DNA of 64,000 nucleotides, from assembly GCA_963787135.1 (NCBI GenBank), contig CAWBBW010000043.1:86211-150210 (forward strand). The letters are read 5' to 3'. Below, one piece after another: positions 45,415 to 54,520 of the stretch. The notes beneath the pieces were generated by a model. It was not told where the DNA came from, did no database searches, and was given only the letters and a program-made list of their open reading frames with translations. A program made the translations under genes and the position numbers. Position 1 is the first letter of the stretch. The number at the start of each line of letters is the position of its first letter. This stretch comes from Roseiarcus sp963787135. GTDB taxonomy: Bacteria > Pseudomonadota > Alphaproteobacteria > Rhizobiales > Beijerinckiaceae.

Positions 45415-46074
45415 TCAGGCCGCCGCCCGAAGCGCCGCGATATTCGCCGCGTAAGCCTTTGGGCCGCCTTTGAACACAGCCGAGCCCGCGACGAGGACAT
45501 TGGCGCCGGCGCGGGTCAGGAGCGGGGCCGTGTCGGGCGCTGCCCCGCCGTCGACCTCGATGTCGATCTTGCGTTCGCCGATCAGGCGCTTCACCCGCGC
45601 GACCTTGTCGAGCATCGCCGGAATGAAAGTCTGCCCGCCGAAGCCGGGATTGACGGTCATGACCAGAATGAGGTCGAGCCGGTCGAGCACATATTCGATC
45701 GCACTCTCAGGCGTGGCGGGGTTCAGCGCAACGCCCGCCTTCTTGCCGAGCGCGCGGATTTCCTGAAGCGAGCGGTCGAGATGCTTTGTCGCCTCAGCGT
45801 GAATGGTGATGTGGTCCGCCCCGGCCTTGGCGAACGCCTCGAGATAGGGATCGCAGGGCTCGATCATCAGGTGGCAGTCGAACGGCTTACTGGTATGCGG
45901 GCGCAAGGCCGCGACGACCGCTGGCCCGAAGGTGATGTTGGGCACGTAATGCCCGTCCATCACGTCGAGATGGATCCAGTCGGCGCCGGCGGCTGCGACG
46001 GCGCGCACTTCCTCGCCGAGCCTGGAAAAATCGGACGACAGAATCGACGGCGCCACGATGACCGGATTCGTCAC
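45415..46074 (-). CDS. rpe: Ribulose-phosphate 3-epimerase
   Basis: It interconverts ribulose 5-phosphate and xylulose 5-phosphate in the pentose phosphate or Calvin pathway. This is a 219-residue TIM barrel with APSILSSDFSRLGEEV, HLDVMDGHYVPNITFGP (metal His and catalytic Asp), DCHLMIEP, VMTVNPGFGGQTF (phosphate grip, loop 6) and IEVDGGAAPDT. The GTG at 46074 (VTNPVIVAPS) is preferred over the ATG at 46125, because AAGGAG lies 8-10 bases upstream and the family starts here. It is a single gene, convergent with the rrn operon. Confidence 0.96.
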   Translation of the reverse strand: MTNPVIVAPSILSSDFSRLGEEVRAVAAAGADWIHLDVMDGHYVPNITFGPAVVAALRPHTSKPFDCHLMIEPCDPYLEAFAKAGADHITIHAEATKHLDRSLQEIRALGKKAGVALNPATPESAIEYVLDRLDLILVMTVNPGFGGQTFIPAMLDKVARVKRLIGERKIDIEVDGGAAPDTAPLLTRAGANVLVAGSAVFKGGPKAYAANIAALRAAA

Positions 46075-46278
46075 GCGCCGCTCTCCTTCTCTTTGAAACA
46101 CGCAGGCGAATGTCTTCCGCCTCAATGGTGGTCAGCGCGTCCAGAGTCAATTCCGGGTTCTGCCGCAAAGACGAAGGCGCCAAGTATCGCATGAGTTGTG
46201 TCTCCGGCGCGCTTGCTGCACAATCCATCGCACGCGATGCGCCCGGTCGAGGCGCCTGACGCCTTGAGGGAGGAACGA

Positions 46279-47505
46279 ATGAGGATGCTGAACGCGCCGG
46301 ACCGGCGGCAGGTCCTGTTGTCCGGACTTGCGCTCGCACTCGCGCCGCGGGCGGGGTGGGCCGAAGACGCCCGTCCGACCAAGATCGGCATCATGAACGA
46401 CATGTCGAGTGTCTACTCCGACTACCAGGGGATCGGCTCGGTCGTCGCGGCGCAACTCGCGGTCGACGACTTTTCCGCCAAGATGGGCGTGCCCATCGAA
46501 ATCGTTTCCGCCGACCATCAAAACAAGCCGGACGTCGGTTCTGCGATCGCCCGCCGGTGGATCGACGCCGAGAATGTCGATGTGATCATGGACCTGCCGA
46601 ATTCGGCCGTCGCGCTCGCGGTCCTCGCGGTCTGCGAAGAGAAGAACAAGGCGGTGATCGGTTCGGGGGCCGGATCTTCGGTGCTGACGGGCCCGAAATG
46701 CTCGCGCAATTTCGTCCACTGGACTTACGACACTTACGCCTGGGGCGCGGGCTTGGGCAAAGCGCTGACCGAAGCGGGCGGCAAAAAATGGTTCTTCATC
46801 ACCGCCGACTATGCCTTCGGCAAAGACATCGAAGCCAATTGCGCCGCCGCGGTCCAGGCCGCCGGCGGTGAGGTTGTTGGGTCGGTGCGGCACCCGATCA
46901 ACACGTCCGACTTCTCGTCCTTCGTCCTCCAGGCACAGAATTCCGGCGCGGATGTCGTAGCCCTCGCGAACGCCGGCGGCGACACCAGCAATTGCCTGAA
47001 GCAAGCCCACGAATTCGGTCTGGCGGACAAGCAGAAGCTCGCGAGCCTGACGCTGAATGTGACCAACATCCCCTCGCTTGGCCTCGAAATCGTTCAGGGG
47101 GCGACGATTTGCACCGGCTTCTATTGGGACGCCAATGATGGCACGCGGGCGTTCGGCAAGCGCTTCCAGGCGGCCCATCCCAAGCACATGATGCCGAACG
47201 ACATGCATGCGGGCATGTATGCGGCGACGGAACATCTGATAAAGGCGCTGGCCGTGACCAAGAGCGCCTCGGACGGCGTCAAGCTCGTCGACGAGATGAA
47301 AGCGCTCCCGACCGACGATGCGCTGTTCGGCAAGGGGAGTATTCGGGTCGACGGACGCAAGCTCCACCCGATGTATCTCTATCGCGCCAAGACCCCGGCC
47401 GAATCGAAATACGACTGGGACTATTTCGCCCTCGTCTCGACCATCAAGCCCGAGGATGCGTTTCGCCCGCTCGACAAGGGCGGCTGTCCATTCGTGAAGG
47501 CCTGA
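46279..47505 (+). CDS. ABC transporter substrate-binding protein, branched-chain amino acid/urea type
   Basis: A 408-residue exported protein. A Tat-like RRQVLLSGLALALAPRAGWA leader starts at MRMLNAPD (46279), with GGGAGGAACG upstream. The mature chain has the Peripla_BP_6 fold: TKIGIMNDMSSVYSDYQGIG, IEIVSADHQNKPDVGSAIAR, FFITADYAFGKDIEANCAAA and KYDWDYFALVSTIKPEDAFR. It is clearly paralogous to the protein at 21319-22516, sharing the MNDMSS, SADHQNK, ITADYAFG and YDWDY blocks. Both lack permease and ATPase genes beside them. The ligand is unknown; related solitary proteins occur near methanol/urea-type systems, which I cannot confirm here. Confidence 0.9.
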   Translation: MRMLNAPDRRQVLLSGLALALAPRAGWAEDARPTKIGIMNDMSSVYSDYQGIGSVVAAQLAVDDFSAKMGVPIEIVSADHQNKPDVGSAIARRWIDAENVDVIMDLPNSAVALAVLAVCEEKNKAVIGSGAGSSVLTGPKCSRNFVHWTYDTYAWGAGLGKALTEAGGKKWFFITADYAFGKDIEANCAAAVQAAGGEVVGSVRHPINTSDFSSFVLQAQNSGADVVALANAGGDTSNCLKQAHEFGLADKQKLASLTLNVTNIPSLGLEIVQGATICTGFYWDANDGTRAFGKRFQAAHPKHMMPNDMHAGMYAATEHLIKALAVTKSASDGVKLVDEMKALPTDDALFGKGSIRVDGRKLHPMYLYRAKTPAESKYDWDYFALVSTIKPEDAFRPLDKGGCPFVKA

Positions 47506-47572
47506 TACGCGCGTCCCGCTTTCGCGTCGCCGCCGAACGTGTCACTTTCGTCGACAGCTTAAGGAGGCGATC

Positions 47573-48028
47573 ATGAAGACCGTCGCGTTCAAAGCCGGCG
47601 AGACGATCATCTGCGAAGGTGACGAGGGCAATACGGCGTTCTTCATCGTCGATGGATCGGTCGAGGTGTGGATCGGCGAGGGAGCAAGGGCCAAGATAGT
47701 CGGCGCTCTGGGGGAAGGCGAAGTCTTTGGCGAAATGTGCCTGATCGAACCCGGGCCTCGATCGGCCACGGTCATCGCGGCGACCGACGTCGAATGTCTT
47801 GCGACCGCTTACGAGGATTTCATCGCTGCGATCGAGGACAACCCGGAACGCGCGGTCGGGTTCATGAAGACGCTGGTGCGGCGGCTGCGCCAGATGAACG
47901 AACTGATGGAAAGCGCCGACCCCGGCAGGCGCGGGCTTCGCGCGATGGTCCGGGACTGGCAGAAGTCCGTGGGGCCGGTCGAGGCCGACCCTGCCGTGTC
48001 CGCCCTCTCCTGGACGATGCTGTGGTGA
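47573..48028 (+). CDS. Cyclic-nucleotide-binding domain protein without HTH
   Basis: A 151-residue protein made of one cNMP-binding beta-roll (FKAGETIICEGDEGNTAFFI, VDGSVEVWIG, GEGEVFGEMCLIEPGPRSAT) followed by a C-helix and a tail without a DNA-binding domain. The phosphate-binding cassette FGEMCLIEPGPRSAT retains the E..R pair typical of real cAMP/cGMP binding. It may sense cyclic nucleotides through a protein partner. AAGGAGG precedes the ATG. It is convergent with the hypothetical gene at 48044. Confidence 0.85.
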   Translation: MKTVAFKAGETIICEGDEGNTAFFIVDGSVEVWIGEGARAKIVGALGEGEVFGEMCLIEPGPRSATVIAATDVECLATAYEDFIAAIEDNPERAVGFMKTLVRRLRQMNELMESADPGRRGLRAMVRDWQKSVGPVEADPAVSALSWTMLW

Positions 48029-48043
48029 CCCGCGACAGCTTTC

Positions 48044-48379
48044 TCAATGCAATGTTGGACGAGCAGTCTTTGCTGCGAGCTCCAATTCCACCAGGCGCCT
48101 CACCGCGCGGTTGATCTCGTCTCTGGCAAAGGAAGGATGCCGCGGCAGCGCTTCCTCGCCGAGCCAGGCGATATACCTGAGCAGGCGCCTTTGCGCCTGG
48201 CGCAGAAGGTCGACGCTGGCGCCGGCCGGGATTCGGTGATCCATGCAAGCATCCACCTCATGGTCCGGGTCTACGAGGTCATTTTCGCTCAACACTGGTT
48301 CAACACGTTCCACAATGTCGAGGCGTGCGAGCAGTGTCATGTATTTGGCGATGAGGGAGCGCGCAGTTCCTGCGTCCAT
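48044..48379 (-). CDS. Hypothetical protein
   Basis: About 111 residues from MDAGTARSLIAKYMTLLARL to a C-terminus rich in Arg and Leu. It is predicted all-helical, with an acidic middle (SENDLVDPDHEVDACMDHR). The longer ORF reaches 48682, but its first 100 residues look like non-coding sequence, lacking codon bias and having a high Cys/Arg content. No family is recognised. Confidence 0.45.
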   Translation of the reverse strand: MDAGTARSLIAKYMTLLARLDIVERVEPVLSENDLVDPDHEVDACMDHRIPAGASVDLLRQAQRRLLRYIAWLGEEALPRHPSFARDEINRAVRRLVELELAAKTARPTLH

Positions 48380-48782
48380 CGTACGTCTCCTGGCCGCCCC
48401 GCCGCCATTATACTCATGCAACCCTAGGTCGCAACCCTTGATTTGAGAATAACGGTGAAAACATTGCTTATCGCTCGACCGGAGATTGCGGAGTGACGTT
48501 AACTTATTGCCGGCGAGCTCAGTTTCGACCGCATCCACGGCGCTGCCAACAGCACAATCGGTGGAAATCAGGAAGCCTCCGGGTTGAGTGAAGCGTCGTC
48601 GCAACCTGAAACGGGCTTCCAGACGCCGCCGCCGGACTGTCGCTGCCATGCAACACCGTTTCGGGATGCGCTCGCGGGACAAAAATTCCAGCTGATTTCG
48701 GCCGTCAACTCGTGTATGAGGCGGGCGTCTCGCTTGGAATCACAGGTCCCGCGAGATCAGGCGCGAACGCAAGGAGGCCGGA
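48380..48782. other. Intergenic region, nothing clear
   Basis: Only unsupported frames on both strands. A possible short peptide gene begins at 48783. Confidence 0.3.
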
Positions 48783-48881
48783 ATGAATTCAATTCGACGC
48801 ACTTCCGGGCTCCGCCGCCTCCCGGTCCGCTTGTCCGCGCCGATGCGTCTCATTATCGCGGGCGCCCGGCTCTACTGGTGA
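48783..48881 (+). CDS. Possible 32-residue Arg-rich peptide
   Basis: AAGGAGG six bases upstream of the ATG is the only strong support. It reads MNSIRRTSGLRRLPVRLSAP then ends IIAGARLYW. No family is recognised. It may be spurious. Confidence 0.25.
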   Translation: MNSIRRTSGLRRLPVRLSAPMRLIIAGARLYW

Positions 48882-49040
48882 GCGACGCCTGACGCGGCGT
48901 CCGGACGTCTGAGCGGCGAAGACCGCTTTCGCCAACACATCCCATCTCCCTTCTGGCTTGTCGGCCGCCTCAATCGGCGCCGTTCCGCCATCGCTTCCGA
49001 ATCCGGCTCCGGCCGCGATTCACAATGGACCTTAAATCCC

Positions 49041-50876
49041 ATGCTCCGTTTCTTTGAAACCAGCATCGACCCGTTTGGTGACCACGACGCCAGCATGCCG
49101 CCGGCGAGCCTCATCGGCTATTACGGACGCTATTGCCGGCAGGTCTGGCCCTTCCTCGCCGCGCTCCTGGCGATCGGCCTGATCATTGCTCTGATCGAAG
49201 TCACGATCCTGCGCTTCATCGGCGCGCTGGTCGACATCCTGCGCGCGACGCGCCCGGACGACGTGCTTCAGGCTCACGGCGGCACGTTTCTCGCCATGGC
49301 GCTCCTGATCCTGATCGGCCGTCCGCTCGCGAGCTTCACCCATGACCTCGTCGTCCAGCAGGCGATCGCGCCGGGGATGACCAATCTCATCCGCTGGCAG
49401 ACGCACCGCTACGTCCTGCGTCAGTCGCTGGCCTATTTCGCCAATGACTTCGCGGGCCGCATCGCCTCCAACATCGTCCAGTCCGCTGCTTCGCTCAGGG
49501 ACTCGGTGGTGCAGATCATCGACGCGCTCTGGTTCGTGACCGTCTTTGCGGTCACGTCGCTGGTGATTTTTGCCGGGACCGACTGGCGGCTCGCCTGTCC
49601 GTTGGCCCTGTGGATCGCCGGCTATCTCGCGGCGCTCGCTGTCTTCGTTCCCAGGATCCGGCGTCGGTCCGAGGAGCTCGCGCATATGCGAGCGACGCTG
49701 ACCGGCCGCATCGTCGACAGCTACACCAACATCCAGACGGTGAAGCTCTTCGCTCACCTCGAGCGCGAGGACGAACACGCAAAGCAGGCGCTGGTCGATC
49801 ACACCGCGGCGTTTCATCGCCAGACGCGGCTGATCACGTTCCTGAACCTGACCGTGTCAATCAGCAACAGCGTGCTGCTGGTCACCGTCGGCGCCCTTGC
49901 GGTCTGGCTCTGGACGCGAGGCACCGTGACGCTCGGCGACATCGCGATCACAACGGGGCTGGCGCTCCGCGTCGTCCTGATGTCGGGCTGGGTGATGTGG
50001 ACCTCGATCGGCATCTTCGACAATGTCGGACAGGTGCAGGAGGGCATGCGCACGATCGCCCGCCCGCGCGCGCTCATCGATCGCGGCGACGCGCGCCCGC
50101 TCTCGGCCCCGAAGGGCGCCATCCGGTTCGAGAACGTCCGATTCCACTACGGCAAGGCCGGCGGCGTGATCGACGATCTCTCGTTCACAATCGCGCCGGG
50201 CGAAAAGGTCGGGCTTGTCGGGCGTTCGGGCGCCGGCAAGTCGACGCTGGTCAATCTGCTCCTGCGCTTCTACGACGTCGAGGGCGGACGGATTCTGATC
50301 GACGGGCAGGATATCGCCCGGGTGACGCAGGAGAGCCTGCGCCAGCAGATCGGCATGGTCACGCAGGATACGTCGCTGCTTCATCGCTCGATCGGCGAGA
50401 ACATTCGCTACGGCCGGCCGGATGCGACCGACGAGGCGGTGATCGCTGCGGCGCGGCAGGCGCATGCGCACGACTTCGTGATGGGCCTGACCGATCCCGA
50501 CGGGCGAAAAGGCTACGATACGCTGGTCGGCGAGCGCGGTGTCAAGCTGTCGGGAGGCCAGCGCCAGCGCATCGCGATCGCGCGCGTGCTGCTCAAGGAC
50601 GCGCCGATCCTCGTGCTCGACGAAGCGACCTCGGCGCTCGATTCCGAGGTCGAGGCGGCAATCCAGGAGAATTTCCAGACGCTGATGGAAGGCAAGACCG
50701 TGATCGCCATCGCCCATCGCCTTTCCACCATCGCGGCGATGGATCGGCTGATCGTGATCGAGGACGGCGAGATCGCGGAGACCGGCACCCATCAGGAGCT
50801 GCTCGCGCGGGGCGAAATCTACGCCACGCTCTGGCGACGCCAGTCGGGCGGGTTCCTCGACGCGCACGCGGCGTGA
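49041..50876 (+). CDS. ABC exporter half-transporter (MsbA/MDR-like)
   Basis: A 611-residue fused permease-ATPase. Six helices span about 35-320. The nucleotide-binding domain (about 355-590) has Walker A GLVGRSGAGKSTLVNLLLRF, Q-loop GMVTQDTSLLHRS, signature VKLSGGQRQRIAIARVLLKD, Walker B ILVLDEATSALDS and H-loop IAHRLSTIAAMDRL. All catalytic residues are intact. The protein works as a homodimer or as half of a heterodimer; no partner gene is near. The substrate is unknown; lipid or drug export is the usual guess. An internal ATG at 49095 (MPPASLIG) is possible. A hairpin terminator follows. Confidence 0.93.
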   Translation: MLRFFETSIDPFGDHDASMPPASLIGYYGRYCRQVWPFLAALLAIGLIIALIEVTILRFIGALVDILRATRPDDVLQAHGGTFLAMALLILIGRPLASFTHDLVVQQAIAPGMTNLIRWQTHRYVLRQSLAYFANDFAGRIASNIVQSAASLRDSVVQIIDALWFVTVFAVTSLVIFAGTDWRLACPLALWIAGYLAALAVFVPRIRRRSEELAHMRATLTGRIVDSYTNIQTVKLFAHLEREDEHAKQALVDHTAAFHRQTRLITFLNLTVSISNSVLLVTVGALAVWLWTRGTVTLGDIAITTGLALRVVLMSGWVMWTSIGIFDNVGQVQEGMRTIARPRALIDRGDARPLSAPKGAIRFENVRFHYGKAGGVIDDLSFTIAPGEKVGLVGRSGAGKSTLVNLLLRFYDVEGGRILIDGQDIARVTQESLRQQIGMVTQDTSLLHRSIGENIRYGRPDATDEAVIAAARQAHAHDFVMGLTDPDGRKGYDTLVGERGVKLSGGQRQRIAIARVLLKDAPILVLDEATSALDSEVEAAIQENFQTLMEGKTVIAIAHRLSTIAAMDRLIVIEDGEIAETGTHQELLARGEIYATLWRRQSGGFLDAHAA

Positions 50877-50894
50877 GGGCGTAGGGAGGGTCGC

Positions 50895-50930
50895 AAAAGA
50901 GAGACCGCCCGGAGGGGCGGTCTCTCGAAA
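50895..50930 (-). terminator. Bidirectional terminator between the ABC exporter and PEP-CTERM genes
   Basis: GAGAGACCGCCC-GGAG-GGGCGGTCTCTC is a perfect 12-bp stem. On the minus strand TTTTGCG follows, so it suits the PEP-CTERM-like gene best. It lies 19 bases after the ABC exporter stop. Confidence 0.85.
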
Positions 50931-50948
50931 TTCCATCCTTGACTTCAG

Positions 50949-51566
50949 TCAGCCGGCCGACGCGGAGCGCCTCTTCGCGCTGGAATATCCCGCCCAGCCG
51001 AGTCCCGCGAAGCCGATCAGCATCAGCGACCAGGTCGAAAGTTCCGGGACCGCCGTCAGCGCCTCGAAGCTCATCGATGATATGCTGTCGAACGTCACGG
51101 TGTCGCCCGACAGACCCCCCAGGGGAGAGGTTTGAAACGTTTGTATACTGAAAGACGGGGTTCCGCTGTTCAGCGGGAAAGCGGTGGTAAGGTCATAAGC
51201 GCCGAACGCCGGATTCGCCAAACCTTCCGCCGCGAACGCAGGCCCAGCTTGGTTTTGACCGAAAACGATAATATTAGCCGCGGGATTCAGGATCACTGTG
51301 TTGGAAAGGCCAGTGAAACTCCCCGAGACAACCCCACCTATGTTGAAAGTAGCGTTCAACGGCACATTTTGTATCTCGGTCCCGAATGGACCAACGTTCG
51401 CCGTGACGCCCTTGAGCGTTACATTGAAATCAACGCCGTTAAACCCTAGGGCCCCAGCAGAACCCGTAGCGACCCCAGTAAAAATGTAAGTAATGTCCTC
51501 AGCGCGCGCTACGCTTGAAAGAGCAACCATCGAAGCGACGATGGCCGCAATTCGCAGCTTCACCAT
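50949..51566 (-). CDS. Exported PEP-CTERM-like sorting-domain protein
   Basis: A 205-residue exported protein. The signal peptide MVKLRIAAIVASMVALSSVARA is followed by a low-Cys, Gly/Asn/Thr-rich beta domain. The C-terminus has VPELSTWSLMLIGFAGLGWA and then a basic tail (SSAKRRSA). The Pro-Glu-x3-Trp motif, hydrophobic helix and Arg cluster are the tripartite PEP-CTERM signal, in the PEPxxWA-like alphaproteobacterial variant. Exosortase and its archaeosortase-like processing partners are not in the window. Such proteins usually belong to exopolysaccharide or biofilm matrices. It is lower in GC than its neighbours. Confidence 0.85.
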   Translation of the reverse strand: MVKLRIAAIVASMVALSSVARAEDITYIFTGVATGSAGALGFNGVDFNVTLKGVTANVGPFGTEIQNVPLNATFNIGGVVSGSFTGLSNTVILNPAANIIVFGQNQAGPAFAAEGLANPAFGAYDLTTAFPLNSGTPSFSIQTFQTSPLGGLSGDTVTFDSISSMSFEALTAVPELSTWSLMLIGFAGLGWAGYSSAKRRSASAG

Positions 51567-51851
51567 AGCGAACTCCCTGCGTTGAAGGCCTCCCGGAAAA
51601 CCTACGCTGCTGACCCTGCGCCAGTCAACATGAGGCGTCTGCGAAGCCGGGCGGAGAGCAACACCTCAGCGACGCGGGAGGCAGACGCGAGACGATCGCG
51701 TCGTAGCGACCCGGAGGGCAGGGTCGACGGCGCGCGGAGAAAACGAAGCAACAAATCTGAGATTCCAGTTCTTTGGGGCGCGAGGCGCAGGCAGCCAGAG
51801 ACGAGGCGGCGAGCCCTCGCCCCGTCTCCCGTTCCTCCGGGAGAGAAGAGG
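51567..51851. other. Intergenic region
   Basis: Upstream of the PEP-CTERM-like gene and downstream of the SRPBCC operon. Short Arg-rich frames are not convincing. No promoter motif stands out. Confidence 0.3.
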
Positions 51852-52301
51852 CTATCCCTTCTTCGCGTTGGGCTGCCCTTTGCCCGTGGCGATAAGGCTG
51901 CGCAGGCTGCCGTTGATATACGAGCCCCACGCGTTCGAGCAGGCGCCGTAGCACTCGCCCTCCGGAACCAGGCCCACATGGGTGAATTTGATCTCGGTTT
52001 TGTCGCCAGCTCTCGCAATTTCAAAAGTGATGTTGGTCCCGTTCCATTCGCTTTTGTCCTCGACAAAACTGAGAGAGCTGTCCAGCACAAGCCACGTGAC
52101 TTTCTTGCCGGGGACGAATTCCGTGATCCGCTGTTTGCTGTAATGGAGATCCTTGTAGCGATACGTCCACTCGTCGCCGAACTTGTCGGTGCTCCCTTCA
52201 ATCTCTCCCGACCACCATCCACGAACGTTGTTGATGGCGGCGAAGGCTGCTTCCGGCGTCTGGTCGACCCTGACGGTCGTGGAGAAATTCTGACTTTTCA
52301 T
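51852..52301 (-). CDS. SRPBCC/AHSA1-domain protein
   Basis: A 149-residue helix-grip protein: NFSTTVRVDQTPEAAFAAIN, NVRGWWSGEIEG, a TYRYKDLHYSKQRITEFVPG strand set, and the closing CSNAWGSYINGSLRSLIATG. The START/AHSA1 fold binds hydrophobic ligands. It is last in an ArsR-SRPBCC-SRPBCC operon, an arrangement common in Alphaproteobacteria. The function is unknown. A GAGGAGC-like site precedes the ATG. Confidence 0.88.
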   Translation of the reverse strand: MKSQNFSTTVRVDQTPEAAFAAINNVRGWWSGEIEGSTDKFGDEWTYRYKDLHYSKQRITEFVPGKKVTWLVLDSSLSFVEDKSEWNGTNITFEIARAGDKTEIKFTHVGLVPEGECYGACSNAWGSYINGSLRSLIATGKGQPNAKKG

Positions 52302-52352
52302 GATCCGTGCTCCTCTTTATGTTTGCTCTGGTCTTACCGCGCACGGGACTGC

Positions 52353-52901
52353 TTATCCGTGCGACTTCGGCACATCGAGCAGGACGCCGCGCAGTTGGTA
52401 ATGGTCGACATAGACGCGCTGCATTTCGCGCCAGCTGCGCGGGGCGTGAGGCGTAGGCGCCCCGTCCAGAAGGCTCCCCAGAAGCGCGAAGAACGTATGC
52501 CAGCCGGGCAGAATGAGTCCGCTGCGCGCATAAGGTATGCCCTTGTGGGTGAAGATCATGCGCGTGCTCGCGCCTTCGCGGATCAGTTTGTAGCGCACGA
52601 CTGAATTCTGCGTATCGGCGTTGCTCCAGCTGAATTCGAGGGTCCTCGGCGGATCCCAGATGAGGATCCGCCCCGTCATGGGTTGGACGCCGCCGATCAT
52701 GAGGTCGATGCGGCCGCCAGCGTGCGGTTCGACGCGCGCGGCGCCCATCCAGTCCTTGAGTCGCTCGGGTTCCGTGAGCGCGCTCCACACCGTCTCGACG
52801 GGACGGGGGTAGAGGCGCTCGAACCGCAGATCGAGATCCTCGCCGTGCTGCTCGAATGTTCCCAGCGCCTGGGTGTCCTGCACATCGTGCATGTCAATCA
52901 C
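52353..52901 (-). CDS. SRPBCC/AHSA1-domain protein
   Basis: A 182-residue protein with an AHSA1 domain: LDLRFERLYPRPVETVWSAL, TEPERLKDWMGAARVEPHAG, GRILIWDPPRTLEFSWS and LILPGWHTFFALLGSLLDG. The start overlaps the end of the ArsR gene by eight bases, so they are translationally coupled. The next SRPBCC gene follows by about 50 bases. Substrates are unknown; homologues paired with ArsR regulators are often called activators of Hsp90-like only by fold. Confidence 0.9.
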   Translation of the reverse strand: MIDMHDVQDTQALGTFEQHGEDLDLRFERLYPRPVETVWSALTEPERLKDWMGAARVEPHAGGRIDLMIGGVQPMTGRILIWDPPRTLEFSWSNADTQNSVVRYKLIREGASTRMIFTHKGIPYARSGLILPGWHTFFALLGSLLDGAPTPHAPRSWREMQRVYVDHYQLRGVLLDVPKSHG

Positions 52902-53196
52902 TCCGGTTGAGGTGATCGCCGAGGGCGTCGAGCTTCGCTGACCAGAACGCCCGGTATGGCGCGAGCCAACGATCGAGTTCGGCCAAAGGCGCGGGGTCGA
53001 GGCTGTAGAGACGTCGCGGCCCGTCGATCCGAATGCGCACCAGCCCGGCCTCGCGAAGCGTCTTGAGATGTTTGGAGATGTTGGGCTGGGGCAGGCCGAG
53101 CCTCTCGACCAGCGCGCCGGCGGGTTGCTCGCCGTTGCGCAGGAGCGCGAGAATCTCGCGGCGAACGGGATCGGCGATGGCGGTGAAAGTCGTCAT
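52894..53196 (-). CDS. ArsR-family HTH transcriptional regulator
   Basis: A 100-residue winged helix: IADPVRREILALLRNGEQPA, then LVERLGLPQPNISKHLKTLR as the recognition HTH, and LVRIRIDGPRRLYSLDP as the wing. No Cys pairs of metal-sensing ArsR proteins are present, so it belongs to the metal-independent group often coupled to SRPBCC genes. It probably autoregulates the operon. It is divergent from the secreted hydrolase at 53399. Confidence 0.92.
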   Translation of the reverse strand: MTTFTAIADPVRREILALLRNGEQPAGALVERLGLPQPNISKHLKTLREAGLVRIRIDGPRRLYSLDPAPLAELDRWLAPYRAFWSAKLDALGDHLNRSD

Positions 53197-53398
53197 GGCC
53201 AGATATTCTCACAAAGGCATATTCCTGTCAAGGCATATATTCGGCCGGCCTTCACCAGGCGAGATTCCGCGGCGACCTTCAGTGCGATCGGGCGAAGCCA
53301 CGAGCGATCGTGCTGTGTGGCCGCTCACAGCGCCGCTTTGGAAACTCTGCTAGCAACGCAAGTAAGTTTAGAAACGGGCGACGCGGGGGGTACCATCG

Positions 53399-54520
53399 AT
53401 GAAGAGGCGCATCCTTTCTCTGCTCGCGCTCGTGCTTCTTGTCTCCAACGCGACGCTCGCCCATGCCGCCACATGGTCGACGACGGATCTTCGCTCGGGC
53501 GCCGCGCTCCCATCCGGCACGGTGACGGTCAATCATGTGACGGTCACATGGCAGGTCGGAAACTATCTGTCGTCGCAGGGCCTTCGCATCTACGGGCTTC
53601 TCTGCACCCCGACCTCGCTTCCCGGTCCCCACCCGGTGGCGATTCTCAACCACGGGCTCGAGCCCGTGCAAATCCTTCCTCCCTTTCCTTTCTTCTATTA
53701 CAAAGCAATCGAAGGGAACGGCTGGGTGGGTTGCACCAACATGGCCGGAAGCGGCTGGCTCACCGCGATCACGACCTACCGCGGTGAGATGATCGGCGAT
53801 CCGATGAACAGCGGCTTCCCTGCCCCCTATACGACCTTCAACGAAACGTCCGACGGCGGGCTCGAGCTTTGCCTTGGCGAAGTCGACGACGTCCTCAACC
53901 TGCTCTCCGCCGTGACCGCGTTGCCAAATGCAAACGCAAACCAGGTCTTTATGTGGGGCCATTCGCATGGCTCGTGCATCACCGAGCGCGCGATTGAGCG
54001 CGGCGCCAAGGTTCAAGTCGCGGTTTCAATCGACGGTCCGACCGACTTCACCACGTGGGCTGGCAACAATCCGGTCCTTGCGCCGACTGTGGCGGATCAG
54101 GACGCGCGCTCGTCCGCCTGGGCGACGAACAACCCCGCCAAGCTCGCCACTGTGAAGTTTCTCCGGATCCAGGCAGAAGCCGACGCGGTTGTCCCTCCGG
54201 CTCAGGCCTGCGAGCTCGTTTCGCAGCTCCCGGGAAGCGCGAACTACTACCTCTATTCCGCCATCACCCCTCCGGGCGTCTACTGGGGGTCGCCCAAGGA
54301 GTGCGCCGCCTATTCGATGCCGTGGAGGAAAGGCCAGCTCCTTCCCGACGAGGTCCCGGGCCGCCAATGGGCCTCGCCGACACTGCTCGTGTATAGCGGC
54401 CTCACGCATTTCACGATCCCGGAACATGCTTGGCCCGAGCTGAGAAGCTTCGTCAACGCCGTCGCCGGCGGCGGGGCTTGGCACGCGTCGATTCCGAGCT
54501 ACACTCCGCTCGAGAACTGA
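53399..54520 (+). CDS. Secreted alpha/beta hydrolase
   Basis: A 373-residue exported protein. The signal peptide MKRRILSLLALVLLVSNATLAHA is followed by an alpha/beta-hydrolase fold. VAILNHGLEPVQ is the oxyanion-hole strand. VFMWGHSHGSCITERAI carries the GxSxG nucleophile as GHSHG. IQAEADAVVPPAQACEL holds the acid and YSGLTHFTIPEHAW the His. Several Cys residues suggest disulfides. It resembles acyl-ester or dienelactone-type hydrolases; the substrate is unknown. It stands alone. Confidence 0.85.
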   Translation: MKRRILSLLALVLLVSNATLAHAATWSTTDLRSGAALPSGTVTVNHVTVTWQVGNYLSSQGLRIYGLLCTPTSLPGPHPVAILNHGLEPVQILPPFPFFYYKAIEGNGWVGCTNMAGSGWLTAITTYRGEMIGDPMNSGFPAPYTTFNETSDGGLELCLGEVDDVLNLLSAVTALPNANANQVFMWGHSHGSCITERAIERGAKVQVAVSIDGPTDFTTWAGNNPVLAPTVADQDARSSAWATNNPAKLATVKFLRIQAEADAVVPPAQACELVSQLPGSANYYLYSAITPPGVYWGSPKECAAYSMPWRKGQLLPDEVPGRQWASPTLLVYSGLTHFTIPEHAWPELRSFVNAVAGGGAWHASIPSYTPLEN

